A stretch of 64,000 nucleotides of DNA from Carettochelys insculpta (GCF_033958435.1 NC_134138.1:193475298-193539297), one strand, 5' to 3'; counted from the first letter of the stretch, positions 1 through 13,194 are shown. The notes: generated by a model not told the origin, from the letters alone. Made by a program: numbers and translations.

Positions 1-456
1 ATGAACGTGGGTTTTTACCACGCTGGCAATGACCCCTCCAGTCTGAAGTACAGATGTATCTGTATATGCATTTGGCAGCAGGGAATCAGTTCGGGAGAGC
101 TTGGGCTGCTTGCATGTGCTTTGTGTCTTCTTGTCCTCCCATGCCTAAGGTGACCATCTGTCCCATTGTAACCAGGGCTGTCCCTTTTTTTCTTTTAGCT
201 CCCTGGAGAGTGTCCCTACTTTTTTAAAAAACAGGTTAATTGCTCTGTATGTGTCAAAACAGGGACCTGAATTTTAAAGAGACAGCTCCTTAAGCAGCAG
301 GGCCTGGCTGTTTAAAGAGCTGGCTGCAGGAGGTAGGTAGGCTCTTTAAGCAGAGTGTTTGAATTGCTGGTACCAGCAGCCTGGCGGGTTGAGAGGTGGA
401 GGAGGGAGAGAGAGCTAGGCTGCAGGGCGCTGTGCACTCTGCTCACACTGCTAGAG
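1..456. other. Non-coding stretch, no gene seen
   Basis: No coding frame, splice pattern or RNA gene is recognisable. A short stretch near 150-240 with pyrimidine runs resembles diverged interspersed-repeat sequence, but I cannot name it. Confidence 0.5.
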
Positions 457-592
457 AAAGAGAGAGAGAGCCGTGCTAGTCTATATACTATCAAAACAAA
501 AAAGCAGTCCAGTAACACTTTAAAGACTAATGAAATAATTTATTAGGTGATGAGCTTTTGTGGGAGAGACCCACTTCTTCAGAGCACGGGGA
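457..592 (-). repeat. Penelope-like repeat copy with degraded hammerhead core
   Basis: This is one of at least six related copies in the window. It shares with 14887-15051 the run around CCGTGCTAGT and the segment AGCAGTC..AGTA.CACTTTAAAGAC. Read on the minus strand it shows a CTGAAGA / GTGGGTCTCTCCCAC / AAAAGC layout. That looks like the CUGAUGA - stem II - GAAA core of the hammerhead ribozymes known from Penelope-like retroelements, with changes in both conserved boxes. The family name is from memory; the inter-copy similarity is read directly. Confidence 0.5.
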
Positions 593-2079
593 CTTAAGGT
601 TACAAGCTCTGAAAATCCTGCTTACAGAGCCGCGTGTTAGACTGTAGGTCTGTTGTATACAGACTGGTGGCAGGTTGGAAGGACTGGCCATGGGCTTGGC
701 ATAGCATGGATGGCTATTAGACGGTATGCTGCGCTGTATCGCGGTGCTGTGTTTCGCTTTGAAAGCTAAGGGTTTAGCTGTCGTAAATCCACTGACTCCA
801 GTGAAATCAAATGGGGTGGGGGAGCTGACCCAGACGATTTCATTCTCTTTTGATATTGCTGCAAAAATATCCAATGCCTTATATTGTTCCACAACCCAGC
901 CCCAGGGCTCCTCCCCACTCCCAGCCTCCTGTCCGGACTCCTGCCCTCCTGCACACACACACAGCCCTGATTTCCAGCAGCTCACTCCTATACCCCAGCC
1001 CTCCCCCACATACGCCCAGCCTCCTGCACCTGTCTCTGTCACACTACCAGCCCACATTCTGGAGGACAGCAAGATGAGGACAAGTCGGCACTTTCACACA
1101 GCAATAAGCCCTGGATATATATTTTAAATTTGTACCTATTTTTATTATAATAATGCAGTATGTGGTTTAAATGGGTGTGCAGTCAACGTACTGTTATTTT
1201 GAATGCTTGTACAGCGTAGATCTCATGGATTGCTGTTGAACTCGCTTAACTCCAAGCAATTTAGCAGATGTCCCATATTTCACATAGGGAAATATAGTCA
1301 CCTTAAGTATTGCCCAGATGCACTGAATCCCTATCCAACGGGTGTAATATCTGGCTTTTTTTTAATTTAACCATATTAAGCACAGCTATAGTTAAAAATG
1401 GGGTTTTATCTTCCCCTGGTAAAAATACAGCTTGAAGTTGCTGTTGCCATGCTAAACAGAGAACTCTGCGCTAAAGATAGGTTATATTATCGAGGAAGGC
1501 CAACATGGACAAAAAGTGCCATTCTATATTTTCAGAGTTAAAACAAGTCACGTAACAAACCTCCTCTTGTACTCCAGCAGCCATTCAGTTTAAGATAGTT
1601 TCTGCTGAAAGATACCAGTTTCCAAGAACCTGAGGTTTTTACACCTTCCTGACTCTTGGTTTGAAACAAACTTCAAAGTTTGCAATTAGCTGGTTTATAG
1701 AATTACCACAACTTTGAATTAAGAAATACTTTAAGGAATGTAGGCACCCTCTCCCAACATCCCCTTTTTGTGATAGGAGAGGGAGGGAGAGAAATTAAGT
1801 TGTCTGCACAACTGGGCGGATTTTGGCAATTTTTTTGTTTACTTAAAATAAAGTTTTCTGTTTCAGGAAAAAATAAGCGGAGCACTGTAGGGCTTTCTTA
1901 CTGTTTTAAAAATAAATCACAACAATCTGTGATGTCACTGTACCCTCTCCTGAACAGGGGCCCTTGAAGATATCAATGAACGTCTTTTTTTACATGTTTC
2001 TTTCACGCTTAAAGTTTTGGGTTGGTTTGAAATACAATGGATGTGAACACAAACAGAGAAAACACCTTACAAATAGCAA
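593..2079. other. Non-coding stretch with C-rich block and a short repeat
   Basis: No gene is seen. Positions 880-1070 are C-rich low-complexity sequence whose open frames are compositional. Positions about 1180-1315 are a diverged copy of the sequence at 16755-16865: both carry GATTGC.GTTGAACTC.CTTAA and a following GCAATTT.. ..TGTCCC.TATT stretch. The rest is A+T-rich with nothing recognised. Confidence 0.5.
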
Positions 2080-2790
2080 TGGCTTCTAAACCAGGCATAG
2101 GGAACCTATGGCTTGCAGGGCATATCTGCCCCCTGGCTTGCCTTGATCTGCCCCCCAGAAAGGCTCTGGCTTCCTCTTCTCACTGGAGTGGGCGCGCCAG
2201 CCCCAGGGTGAATCTCTGAGCCTCAGTGCAACCCTGCCCCCGCAATGGCTGGAGCCTGAGTACCAGCTCCACAGCTCAGGGGGAAGCAGCGGGGAACCAG
2301 TGCTAAAGCCCCTGAGCAGCCAGCTCTGCCTAGTGGGGGAAGGAAGTGACACTGTGTGCTGGTGTTCCCCTTCCCGCAGGAGCTGCAGGAATGGCGGTGC
2401 AGGGAAACTAGCACAAGGAAGCTCTGACTCTCCTTTGACCTGCAGGCACCACCCCCCATCACTCCCATTGGCCCAGAATCACAGCCAGTGGGAGCAGCAG
2501 GGCTCAGTGTCTACAAGCGCAGGGCACCGCAGACCCATCTGTGCCGCCGCTCCACTAAGTGGGAACTCTGCCAAGTAAGTGCTCCAATCTTCTGTCCCCC
2601 GACCCATCCCCTACACTCTTGCACCCCACCTCCTGCCCAGACCCCACACCCCCAGAACACTCCCCAACTCTTCCCTCATGCACAATGAGCCTCACATTTT
2701 TTGGCCCCAACCCAAAGCCTAGTGGAGGGTCCCACAAAAAAAAAATCTACTAGTCTCAGGCCCCCAAAAAGAGTTAATCTAGCCCAGGAG
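2080..2790 (+). repeat. GC-rich interspersed repeat, copy 1
   Basis: The block contains CCCATTGGCC followed by ATCACAGCCAGTGGGAG and a C-rich CCCCACCTCCTGCCC array. The same pieces occur in the opposite orientation at 18121-18840, so this is an interspersed repeat. The outer edge (CAGGCATAGGGAACC) suggests a non-autonomous hAT-like element, but no target duplication was found. Open frames here are compositional. Confidence 0.45.
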
Positions 2791-4164
2791 GGAAGCCCTG
2801 AGCCTCAGAACCCTTCCTCCACCCATGGGGTTGGATCCTGTTGCCACATGTTGCGTGAATGAGGTGAGTGACACACTCCCAGTTTGGGGGACACATCAGT
2901 GAGGGTTATTTTTTAATTCTGTGGTGGATTTTTCTTGCTTCTCACTTGTGTTTCACCCCAGCTGATTTTTCGGCGAGGCAGTGGCCCCTGGCCCAGAAAT
3001 GGTCTCTACCATGTTTTAAATGTTTCGACAACAAATGCATGTTCTAAAGTATAGTGGAGATTTGCAGTCCTGGAGACATTTCAGCTTTGGGTTAGACCCT
3101 TGTTTACTCAAACTTGTAAATATATTAATTTCAGTGTTTAATGACTGAGCTGCTGGGAAGAGCAAGTCATAGCACTCAACCAACCTCTGAGGACTTTTTT
3201 ATACATACTGGCCCCACACCCTGGGGTTAAGTTAAATTGTCCAATAGCATCTGTGAACTCCTAGGGTTTTATTTGATAGTTATCAGAGCTAGCTGGCTAC
3301 CACACCACACCTCCCTCCCTTACTGTGGATATGCACCCATCAAATTTAATTACTGTTCACTAGTACAGGCTCTCCCCAACTTTCATACGGGTTATGATTC
3401 AACAGTTCATTGCAACTCGCTTGTTTGGAACTCAGAAACTCATTCTCCCATAGAAACAATGCTATGAATGGCAGTTAGGTTCCCAGGCTGGCCCACAAAA
3501 GCCTATTTAACCCCTCATGTAGCTGAAATCCTGTGTATTTGCAGTGAAAAATAGGAGAAATGGGCTCTTTTTATTTAACCATGAATGCTGGCGCTGGAGG
3601 AAAGGCAGGTTTAACTAGGGAAGGAGGAGGAGGAGATGCGGAGGAGGACTTCTGAGCATTCCCCAGCCACAACTTCCCCATCACCCTGTAGACTCTGCTC
3701 TGGCTCCTATGACCAGCCCCAACCCTTGGCCAGCCCCATACACTGTCATCCCCCGCCCCTCGCCTCCCCAGGCTGCACCCGGCACCAGAGGGTGGTGAGC
3801 AAGGCGAGTGCTGGTGGGAGGACTCCAGAGGAACAGGGAGTGGCCATGCAGCCGGCAGCCGGAGAGAAGAGACGGTTTTCCCCTTCCAAATGCCACTTTT
3901 CTCCAGCTGCTGGCTGTGCAACCCTCCCCTGCTCCTGCAGAGGCCTCCAGCCAGCACTTGTGCCACTTGCCCCACCTGTGCCTCTTGCCTACTCTCCTGA
4001 GGCCAGGGCCATCCTTAACCATACCCAGAGGCAACTAGTGTAGGGATTCTGGGGTGGGCCTCTACGGCCCTCCCTCTTTCCCGCTCCACCATGTGCTGCC
4101 CTATCCTTCTCCCTCTCCCTCCCCCTGCTCCGCCTCCTCCCTGTTCTTTAAAATGCTGTTAAGG
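2791..4164. other. Non-coding stretch, partly GC-rich
   Basis: No gene is recognised. Positions 3600-4140 are GC- and C-rich and give overlapping long frames on both strands, which is expected from composition and not evidence of coding. Confidence 0.45.
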
Positions 4165-4461
4165 TCATGACCGAATTGCACTGCATTTATCAAGGTCACC
4201 CTTTGCACCACATGCCTGAGTTAAGCACAGATATTGCATAATGTAGCCTAAGACGACAACAGTGCGCAGTAAGCTTTCCAAATACAGCTCGTCACACAGG
4301 TCTTGGAGCTTGCGTTTTAGACCCTGTGAAGTCCAAGGCACCCAGTCATGGCTCCTCTGGGCTAGTGCATTTACCACACAGCCTTCATCATCTTCAGAAA
4401 GCTTTTCCCTGAGACAGGGATTAAGGACAGTGTAAACAGCAACACATTCAATCGCCTGCAC
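4165..4461 (-). other. Unassigned 98-codon open frame, possible transposon-derived coding relic
   Basis: A 98-codon frame of non-repetitive amino-acid composition lies in ordinary-complexity DNA, unlike the GC-rich shadow frames around it. It has acidic (EKLSEDDEG) and leucine-rich (KRKLQDLCDELYLESLL) segments that could be helical. I do not recognise a family. It may be a fragment of a DNA-transposon or retroelement protein, or chance. No splice signals were confirmed around it. Confidence 0.2.
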
Positions 4462-6099
4462 AACTTTGTTGTGCTCATGACATGGCGCTGGCTTAGTTAA
4501 TTCCGTTCCACTCCTCCCCCTAAATGCCTCAGAGCCATCGTCCTTCAGTTATTTGTATCCACGTTGAGCAAAAACAAGATGGACCTTGTTCATCTTCACA
4601 GTCTGATGCAACATTGCCCAGGGCCTCTGAGTCCTCAAGAAAGGCACTGTTGAGATGGTGAGAGAGTTTCATAAAAGAAACTGCTGTAAGCCCTCATGGC
4701 TCACCTTTAGGGTTTACGTAACCCCTTGTCAGTTTTTAACCCCCATTACACCCATTCATTTAGTTGTGGAATGTCTTTCCCATTCACCTTGTCCAAGAGT
4801 GACTCTCACAAGCCGCAGTGTCTGTCCTCCTCCAGTGAGGCGAAAAATAGGAGGGCGTCATGCTCGTTGGGCTACCTCATAAGTGGGTGAGTTTCAGGGT
4901 TGGGTTCCAGCATCTACTTCAGTGGCTGAGCCAAGACCTTCCCTCAGTCGCTCCCTTCTCTTTGGAATTGTCACTGATGTCCAATGCCCTCAAGGCTAAT
5001 ACAAAGTCCAATGTTCTTAATGGGGTGGTTAAGAAATCCATGTTTCCAAGATTTCTAAAACACGTGTTCTTGCACAGGGATGGCCTCCTCTTCCCAGCAC
5101 TGGAACTTCTGGGGGAGGTGGTGCACTCTGATTAGTGGTGGGCGATAGGCAGCAGTAGTGGGAGCTCTTTCAGGGGTCACATGACCTTTCAGTCAGGTCA
5201 CCTGCCCTGGAATGACTCCCTCCAATTGGTCAAATCAGTCAAATCTGCTTTCAGGTTGACTCTACAAGGGCAAAACCCATCCCATTTGGTAAAAAGGCAG
5301 GGGGGAAGGTGTTAGAGGAGTCATGTGACTCACTTCCAGGCCAATCACCCCACCCCAGAACTTCCCTATTTGGTCAAATCCACTCTTCGGCTGGGCCTAT
5401 AAGGGCAAAACACAGATTTTCCATACAGCCAAGCCAGTGTATGATAAAAGCAAGGATTCAGACTTGCAAAATCGTCCCTTGCACTCTCATGCATCCTCAT
5501 TGACACAGCTGGTCCAAAAAGTTTCTAAATTTTTTTTTTTTTTTACAAAACAGTTCCCATTTTTCAGCTAGTACTATTCATTGGCTCTTCTGGGGCTGTT
5601 TGAGGACTCAGAGGTCTTCCAAGTCAGTTGGAGAACTGGGGCCAAGATGACCAACTGATTTTATATGAACATGCCCAATTTTAGGGACTTTTTCTTACAT
5701 AGTCCCCAATTACAATGTAGACACATCTTTGTTTTAACTATTTTCTCATTGGAGTTTTTAAATATTGTATCAAGTCGTTTTATATATCATTGTTTTAAGC
5801 CCTGTTATATAGAAATTTAGTTATATTTTGTAGAACAGTTCCTAGAAGTAGGTAAGATAAAGAAAACCCTCTCCGTACCCTTTATTTTTGGATTGCTTAA
5901 TTGATTGCCCTGTTGAGTGGATGAGGTATGAATGGAAAGGCATGGAAGACAGGCACCTCCAGGTACTTGCAAGGGTTGGAGAAGGTATGAGAAGAACAGG
6001 GAACCTGTGAAGTGGCTGACTGAAAGATGATTGGACATATAAATGCCCTGGGAGTCACCAGCAAGTGCCTGCTTTTGGAAGCACCACCCAGAAGAAGGT
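4462..6099. other. Non-coding stretch, no gene seen
   Basis: No gene, RNA or repeat boundary can be supported. There is a T-run near 5529-5542. The sequence at 5150-5500 has repeated CCAATT.GTCAAATC motifs suggesting an old, unnamed repeat. Confidence 0.4.
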
Positions 6100-6502
6100 A
6101 CTAAATGCATATTCATAAGATAGGTCTTCCAGACTATGCATATGCACGGGATGGCTAACTGGTGTCAACATGCATGAGAGAGAGAGAGAGAGAGAGAGAG
6201 ACAGGAGACACTAAATGGAAGACATCTTGCACAGTGACCCCAGGTTTGTCTTGTCGGCACTGAAGCGCTGATCTGGATCGGCAGAAGCCTGGCTCCACCC
6301 CTCCCCCATCTAACTCACCTGGCCAGTGCAGTTAGGGAGAGCAACTACTGGTAACAGCAGCAAGACAGGCGTGTGCTTGTGTGTGCGCATGTATGAATGG
6401 GATATATCATGTGCATATGACAAGTGTTGATTGCTATGTGTGTATTACCAATAAATGTGGCATTGTGCCTCTCCCCCTGAAAAGATCCCGTGCAGTACAA
6501 CA
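6100..6502 (+). repeat. LTR-like fragment with poly(A) signal and (GA)n tract
   Basis: The right end has AATAAA at 6450-6455, then GTGGCATTGTGCCTCTCCCC, TGAAAAGATCC and a terminal ACAACA. The same order (AATAAA, GTGGCATACTGCCTTGTCCC, TGAAAAAGATCC, ATAACA) closes the LTR at 19130-19784, so the two are related. A (GA)n microsatellite occupies about 6176-6201. The left boundary is not visible and I see no TATA box. Confidence 0.5.
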
Positions 6503-8597
6503 AGCACCTGTCCCCGGCCTCATTTTTCCCCACTTGCTATCTGCTCACTCTAGCTGTGGATCAAAATTCTGGAGCTCATCACCATTGAGCAGGGCAGGTG
6601 AGTGAGGCACTCACCCTCGTTACAGCCCCGAGCCCCAGTCGTGGGGCCGCACAGCAGGTCCTGCCAGGGAGTGGGGAGTGGTGCAAGGCAGGGGGACAGG
6701 CAGCAGATGCAGCACAGCCTGATCCTGTGGTGGGGAGTCACGTGCCACCCAGCTGTTTGCCGGCTCCCCCCCAGGAACGTGGTGCAGGAAGAGCTGCGCA
6801 CGTGGGGCGCCACTCCCACCTCTCCCACCACATTGTGGGACAAGCATGTATGGCGGCAGCAGAGGCGGCGGCCTCTATTGTTGCCAATTCCCGGCGCAGC
6901 TCCTGCGGCTTGATGCTGCCTGTGCCCGGGTGGCTGCGGCCTGGCCCGGCAGGCCTAGTGTTGAGGCCTAGCTGAGCACTCAGTCCCTGACTGCCTCAGT
7001 GGTGGCTCCGGTGAGTTGCCAGACTGTACAGTTGCGGGGGAGGGGGCTGGGGGTGCCTGGTTCTAAGGCAGGGAAGGGGGCTGAGGTTGCAGTGAGGGGG
7101 CTGGAGGTGCCTGGCTCTGGGGCAGGGGGCAGCAGTGGCATCTGGAGCCCCAGGCCCCTTTTAAAGGCTGGGCCTGGAGGAACCTGCCCCCTTTGCCCCT
7201 CCCCTGCATCGGGGTGGGGGGCTGGCTGTGGCTCTCCCCCCTCCTCCCCCCCACCCTGTTACAATTACAGAGTAAACAAAAGTGGTTTTAGTACTTATGA
7301 AAAGGAGGATTTGTGTGATCGCAAGTGGAAACAGACTGATCAAAGTAAGTTACAAAACCAAAACGCGCCAATTCAGCCTAATACAGTAAGAAACTTGTTC
7401 TATTCAAATTCTTGCCCTACCAGTTGTTCTAAATAACTTTATCATAAGCTAGGCAGCCTCCTAGCTTGGGCCCAACCCTTCCTCTGTTCAGTTTGAGGAG
7501 TCTCATCTTAGGTGGCAAGTGAGGGTCTCCGGGCACTTGGCTGTTGCCCCAATTGTTTGGCTTCCCTCCTTTATGTCCCTTTCTTTGTGTTCAGTTCCAA
7601 CTTTTCTCCCCTTGAGCGGAAAAGTACCAGGTCGACAATGGATTACAACAGCGGGAGCCCTGACCACCTGTCTTTGTAGGGCCAACCACAGTTTGAGCTT
7701 ACAGAAGAAACAAAGCCAAACCGTTGATTTGAGTAATGAGCCATTATGTTTCGGGAGTAACTTTAATGGCCCTTATTAGCGCCTTTAGAATAATAAACAG
7801 TTTCACCCTTCATATTTCTAACTTCACATGCAAGGGTGATACATACATAGAAACAGAAAATACTATGCAGCAGATTGTAACTTTAAAATGATGTTACGCA
7901 TAATGCATTTTGCCCAAAGCATCTTTGAGTTATGCATATTCATAGCCATGGGCCAATTTTCTTAAAACATGGGTGGAGGAAAACAGTGTGCATCTATTCA
8001 CACTTTCCTGTAGGGGGAGGCATGAGGCTGCGTAGACATACCCTTCGTTACATTTGTCAGGGACGAACAATATACTTCCACCCATCTAGGTCTTCATCTA
8101 TTTGGCTGTGAAACAGAGGAATCTCCAGAGATTTTCTAAAGACAATTTCATTGATGCTTGTGTACTGTACTTGGAGAGCCTTACAGAGTAGGCTACAAGA
8201 GCACTATTGCTCTGCTGGATTGAAAACACCATTTCAGTTTATAGACACTGATTTTCACCACAGTGACACTTGGCTGAAATCTCAGAAATGGCTCATTCCA
8301 GCAGAAGGGATGGAAAACCCTCCAAAATGTCCACATTTGTTTTGGTTGCACAATGTTCAGCATCTCTGGCAGTAAAAGTGCTACTGATACCACCAATTTT
8401 AAAACACATCTCCACTATAAAGGCAATCAATAGCCAAGAGGGTCTGTGGCTATTTTACATGACATTTCTCTTCATTCTGTAACCTGAGCTCCCAGCCCCA
8501 ATACATTCTTTATGTATTTGGGGCTTGCACCAAAGCCCACTGACTCCACTTGGGGTACTTCTACAATAACTACAAAATCAACTCTGTCAGGGTCAGT
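6503..8597. other. Non-coding stretch including a GC-rich block
   Basis: Positions 6600-7260 are GC-rich and yield long frames on both strands by composition. No gene, splice-consistent exon or RNA gene was recognised. Confidence 0.45.
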
Positions 8598-8795
8598 CTT
8601 TTGGGTGTTGATGCTGTGCGCCTAGTGGGGATGCACGAAATTGAACTTGCAGGGATCGACAGTCGACCCCTGTGATCCCCAGTGAGGACAGCCAGATAAG
8701 TTGATCATAGATATTGATCCCAGCTAATGCAATTCCAGTTATGGCAGTTGCAATCTAGGATATACTTTAAGGTCTAGTGTAGACCTGCCCTTGGA
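8598..8795. repeat. Possible MITE-like repeat
   Basis: The stretch ends with CTAGTGTAGACCTGCCC, the reverse of the GTCTACACTAG end seen in other DNA-transposon derivatives in this window (for example 38997-39430). The other end is not clear, so this is a tentative call. Confidence 0.3.
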
Positions 8796-11700
8796 ATCTT
8801 TCCCCTGGACATCTTCAATGGGCTTTTCTCATGCCCGTAAGAACAAGCAACCCCCACGTAAAGAAGTTGGTTCCCTTTCTGACCCATCATGATCAGCCAT
8901 GCTGTCAGCTGCTACAGGTCCCAGGGTAAGGTGGGAGCATGGCCTGGCTCCATGCCCCAGAAGGGGCAGAGCCAAGGGCAGTCAGACCTCAGCAACCCCC
9001 AAACTGTGGCATTAGGCCCACCACTCCACGCTCTCACAGCCCTGTGCAGCAGGAGCAGCACTGCCACAGCACTTCAAAGGGGCCCAGAGCTCCTGGCAGT
9101 GGCGGCAGTCAGAAACAGCATTTGAAACACCAGGCCCAGAGCTGGTGCCCTCCCCAAACCCTTTCCTGGGCCTGACTGTGATGCGGAGATGGGGTGTGAT
9201 AACTCAGTTAGGGGGAGACCTGCCGACCACAACGTTAACACGGCAAACTGAATGCAAAATGCCTCACTAGCACATAGTCTCCGACTCCTGAGCACTAGCC
9301 TGGATCAGTCCCCACCCCACAGAACCAGGACTATCCAGCATCCAACCCACTCCTCACCACTGTGTGTATTGTGAACAGAGGAAGCACACCCTCAGGACCA
9401 GATGAAGTTCTTCCGGCTTGCGACGGATTGGGGGCGGATTTCGGCTCCAGAGTCCAAGGGCTATGGAAGCTCTAGCGCTGGGGACCAACACCCCACATGC
9501 AGGCACTGTGCACAGCTACCCCAGCTCTCCTTATAGTGACCCTTCACACATCCTGGCAAGTCTCCATAACATCCACCGCTGCGGGGGAGCAGGGGGAAGA
9601 GGACAGCTCCTGACGGCTTTACCTTACAACAGGGGCCACAACAGCCCAGGGTAAAGGTAGGAAGTGAAGAGCTCAAATGATCACTTAGATCTGCCTTTGC
9701 CTGCCCACCTCCTTCGTCTCCTTCCTGGGAAGCGAATGGATCCTGCTGCATTTCTTGGAGATGCAGCTCAGAGTCACAGCTCACATATGCAATTCTCCTT
9801 CCACGTGAACGTACAATGCTGAATCTGGCGTAAACTAGGCCAGTTATATCATGGCTATTAAAGCCTTTTCTATGCCTTGTGTGCCTCGTAAGGCAGAATG
9901 ATTTTGCCTTTCACCACTATGTTGTTTTATTTATTTATTCTAGTACAAAACAGAGTAATGGAGGTGGTTGAACAATTTCTAATGAATCTGTCTGACATAT
10001 TGGAAAATATATTTTCAAATAAAGAATTTTTTTTACCCAAAGTATGCTCTGCATAGACATTTTGGATCTTTCATCATGAATGCCTGAAGACCACCACATT
10101 TACCTGTTTCATAGACAGACACGTTACAGCCACAGCCCAAAATGTTTTGCTACTGAGATGCTGCCAGAGTGCCGAGTGGGAGTGGGAGCGTAAGTGCCTC
10201 GTGCTCTGGTTCACCTCTGTGGGCCAGGCTCCCAACTCCCATTACGTCGTCCAGGACACATTATGGACATAGAGCTGCCAAGATACGGTGACTCCCCTCA
10301 CCAAGGGGAAAAATGGTGGTACCTCAAGGGAGGTAAAGCCCAGGTAGGGAGCCTGGCTATCCAACCGCAACACGTAGCGCCAGCATGGCTCGAGTTTGGC
10401 AGTTCTCCACTGAGAAATGGAAATCTTCCAGCAGAGCGGGAAAAGCCGCTTTCCAAACAGCTGTAGCAAGTAAACTACAAACGCACTGTCGCAGCCACGC
10501 TGTTGCTTGTAAGTGGAAATGTACCCTTGCTGTGCCTTCCACAGCCTTGGTGTGTTGCGGCGATGCTGCACTTTGGCGCAGGAAGGTGGGAACTGAGGCA
10601 GTTTTTTAAAGAAGGAAATTCCATTGCAATTTGACAGATTTGCTTCTTGTTCCTGTTTCAAATGTTACCAGCACCTTGTTTAAATACCATTTTCCCAGCT
10701 AGGTGGGGACAGCGTTATTTTAGTAATAGCACTTCCTCATTGGGGCGAGAAGCAGCATAGGTGAGTAATTAGAGCCAGGGTCCACAGAGGGAAACGAGGG
10801 CTTTCAGTATTGCTAATCCCAAGCATTCAAAACTCAGGCCCCGAAACCATGATAATGGCCTTCAAACTGTGACATTTTAAACGTCATACATTTGGGTTTA
10901 TGTTCCCAGCACGCAGAAGAGCGAAGCAGACATTTAACCAAAATGTAACTCCTGCTGCATGGCCACAACACTCGATTACGTAAAATCCAGAACCTTAGCC
11001 CGGCCACCCCAAATATGGACACACAAGAAGCCGGCAGGCAGAGGAAGTATCAGCTTCTTTTCCCAAGTGTAAACTCAGCCAGACGGCGTCCTTGGGCAGC
11101 CAGGGCTCTCTTGGCTGCCCCCATGCAGGGCTGGTCCCTGAAGCAGCGGCACAACTGTCCCCACCTAATTCATTTTGCAGACAGCCTAGAACAGGGTCAG
11201 CAACTTCTGATTAGCTGTGTTCACGGTGGTCAAAGGAGCTGGAGCACAAGCTGGTTACTGCCCCTGCTAGGTGTCAGCAAGGGGAAGTCAGCTGTCCCTA
11301 GCTCTTCGGGCTACGTTCCAGACCTGCAAGGTCCTTAAGCAGCTGAATGTTTGACCATTAGAGATATACTAGGAGTTTTACCCAGTATTGTTTGGGTCCT
11401 TCAGGTCATGGAGAGCTCAGGGCAAGAGGCCGGGAGTGTGGAGGGGTGCAGGAGTCATGCAGTGGGTGGGAGATTCAGAGGAAGGGGTTGTACGTGTCCA
11501 AGCAGGGGGCTTGGCTGGTATATGGGGAGGGGGGTTGCCGGCTGGGGGTGGAAGGCTCAGGAACCAGCCTGGGGCCACAGGGGCTACACTGGCTGGCTGA
11601 CAGATGCTCTATGGCTCTCAGGGGCTGGGGGAGGCCCTTGCTTGCTGACCTCCTGTGATCTTTCTGAAGTATAACTGTCCCTACTACCACACCCCACTCC

Positions 11701-12067
11701 CCTTTCTGTTTTATGAGACAATATCATTCCATGCACCTCCAAAAATTTAAGTTAGGATAAGAGGAAGCTGCATACCAAATCTGGTGGTCCTAGCTTTTAC
11801 TGCTTAGGAGGAGCTCTTGAGCAAATGGACTCACAGATGGACAGACCCACAGACACGCACAAACTCTTGCAATTATGCAGTAGATGTGAATGGTGGCACT
11901 AGCTGCTGTTGATTTTAAGTAGAGTGAACCTGAGCCATGTAATCAGAATCCACATGTTCTCCAGGTGGGAGTGGAGTGGGATTTAGAGCTTTGATTTGAG
12001 TCACATTGAGAAACAGGGGTTGTTGTGAAGACCAGGACTTTAACAAGATTCAAGAAAGAACAAGATC
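8796..12067. other. Non-coding stretch, no gene seen
   Basis: Mixed composition with GC-richer patches at 8890-9180 and 11340-11660. Open frames there are short and unsupported by splice sites or family similarity. No RNA gene or element boundary was recognised. Confidence 0.45.
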
Positions 12068-12297
12068 AATTCAGGGAGGTTAGGTCCTTCAATGGCTGTT
12101 AGGCAGGATGAGTAGGGATGGTGTCCCTGGCCTCTGTATGTCAGAGGCTTGAAATGGACAATGGAGAGGGATCACTTGATGATTGCCTGTTCTGTTCACT
12201 CCCTCTGGGGCATCTGGCATTGGCCACTGTTGGAAGACGGGATACTGAGCTAGATGGACCTTTGGTCTGACCCAATGCGGCCGTCCTTATGTTCATT
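12068..12297 (+). mobile_element. CR1 LINE, 3' end fragment
   Basis: The segment matches, nearly base for base over its last 150 bases, the 3' untranslated end of the CR1 copy at 51410-51632. Both have TCACTTGATGATT.CCTGTTCTG, CATCTGGCATTGGCCACTGT or near variants, and the end ACCTTTGGTCTGACCCA..TTATGTTC. It carries no coding sequence. Confidence 0.8.
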
Positions 12298-13059
12298 TGT
12301 ACTCATTAAAGAGAGCGAGGGGCTTTTCATAAGAGAAGGGCCGTTAATGTTTGTGCCCCACTGAAATTTCAGCTTAAGAGATAGAATTGAAGATCTAACA
12401 CTGCTTCTGTTCCGTTCCACTTGCACATGGCACTCACCTTCAGTTCTTGGCCAATGAACGGAACACTGTGCTTTCGGACAAGAAATTTCATATTTCACCC
12501 CAAAGTGGCTGCATTTTAGCAAGGAAGGAAATTATTTCAGTATTAATGGTCTGGGCAATCTGGGTCAATGACTGCATAGTTTACATTTCAGTTTGTTACA
12601 TCACTAAGTATTTTGGACTGTGAGGAAAGAGAACATAAAATTATGGGTTTTAAAGATTTGGCGTTTCCCCCCCCCCCCCCCCCCCGAGTTCAAGATTGAA
12701 AACAAGAGTACGTTTAAATTATGAAATGACAAATTCTGACACTGGCTACATCCCCACAACTCCATTTGATGTTAGCCCATAGTTACTATTAAGTGCCTAA
12801 TATTGCCAGTAAGGGCTTGGGGTTTTTATATATAGACACACCCAAGCTTCTAAGACTTACATCTTTCAGCCTTAGTGTAGCCACATTTTGCAAAGTGAGA
12901 AAAATATTTCAGCCACTTGCATCTGTATGTTTGTACAAGACATTTCAAACCCACATTACAAATCTATAGTTAAGGTTTGTGCTGCCCAAATGATTAGATA
13001 ATGCTTTTCCCCTTGTCCCTATATGGACTCCACTGTGTTCTCCTGTCCCAAATCACTGA
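12298..13059. other. Non-coding stretch with poly(C) tract
   Basis: No gene is seen. A run of about 19 C residues lies near 12667-12685. The rest is unremarkable A+T-rich sequence. Confidence 0.5.
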
Positions 13060-13160
13060 ATGGAAAGAAAAGCCACAAGAAATCCTGTGGCACCTTATCG
13101 ACTAACAGATTTATTGGTGCATAAGCTTCGTGGGCAAAGACCCCCTACATCAGATGCATG
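13060..13160 (-). repeat. Penelope-like repeat copy with degraded hammerhead core
   Basis: It has the family signature TCCTGTGGCACCTTA, GACTAACAGAT, TTTATTGGTGCATAAGCTT. On the minus strand CTGATGT lies at 13154-13148, followed by a GGGTCTTTGCCC stem-loop and ACGAAGC. Compared with a hammerhead core (CUGAUGA ... CGAAA) each box has one change. Confidence 0.55.
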
Positions 13161-13194
13161 GGAACAGGAATTTCTAGGAGTAGGTCTCTGCAAG

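Noticed and set aside
3571..4043. Long opposing frames of 117-135 codons as candidate genes
   Set aside because: C-rich composition, no splice context and no recognisable domain.
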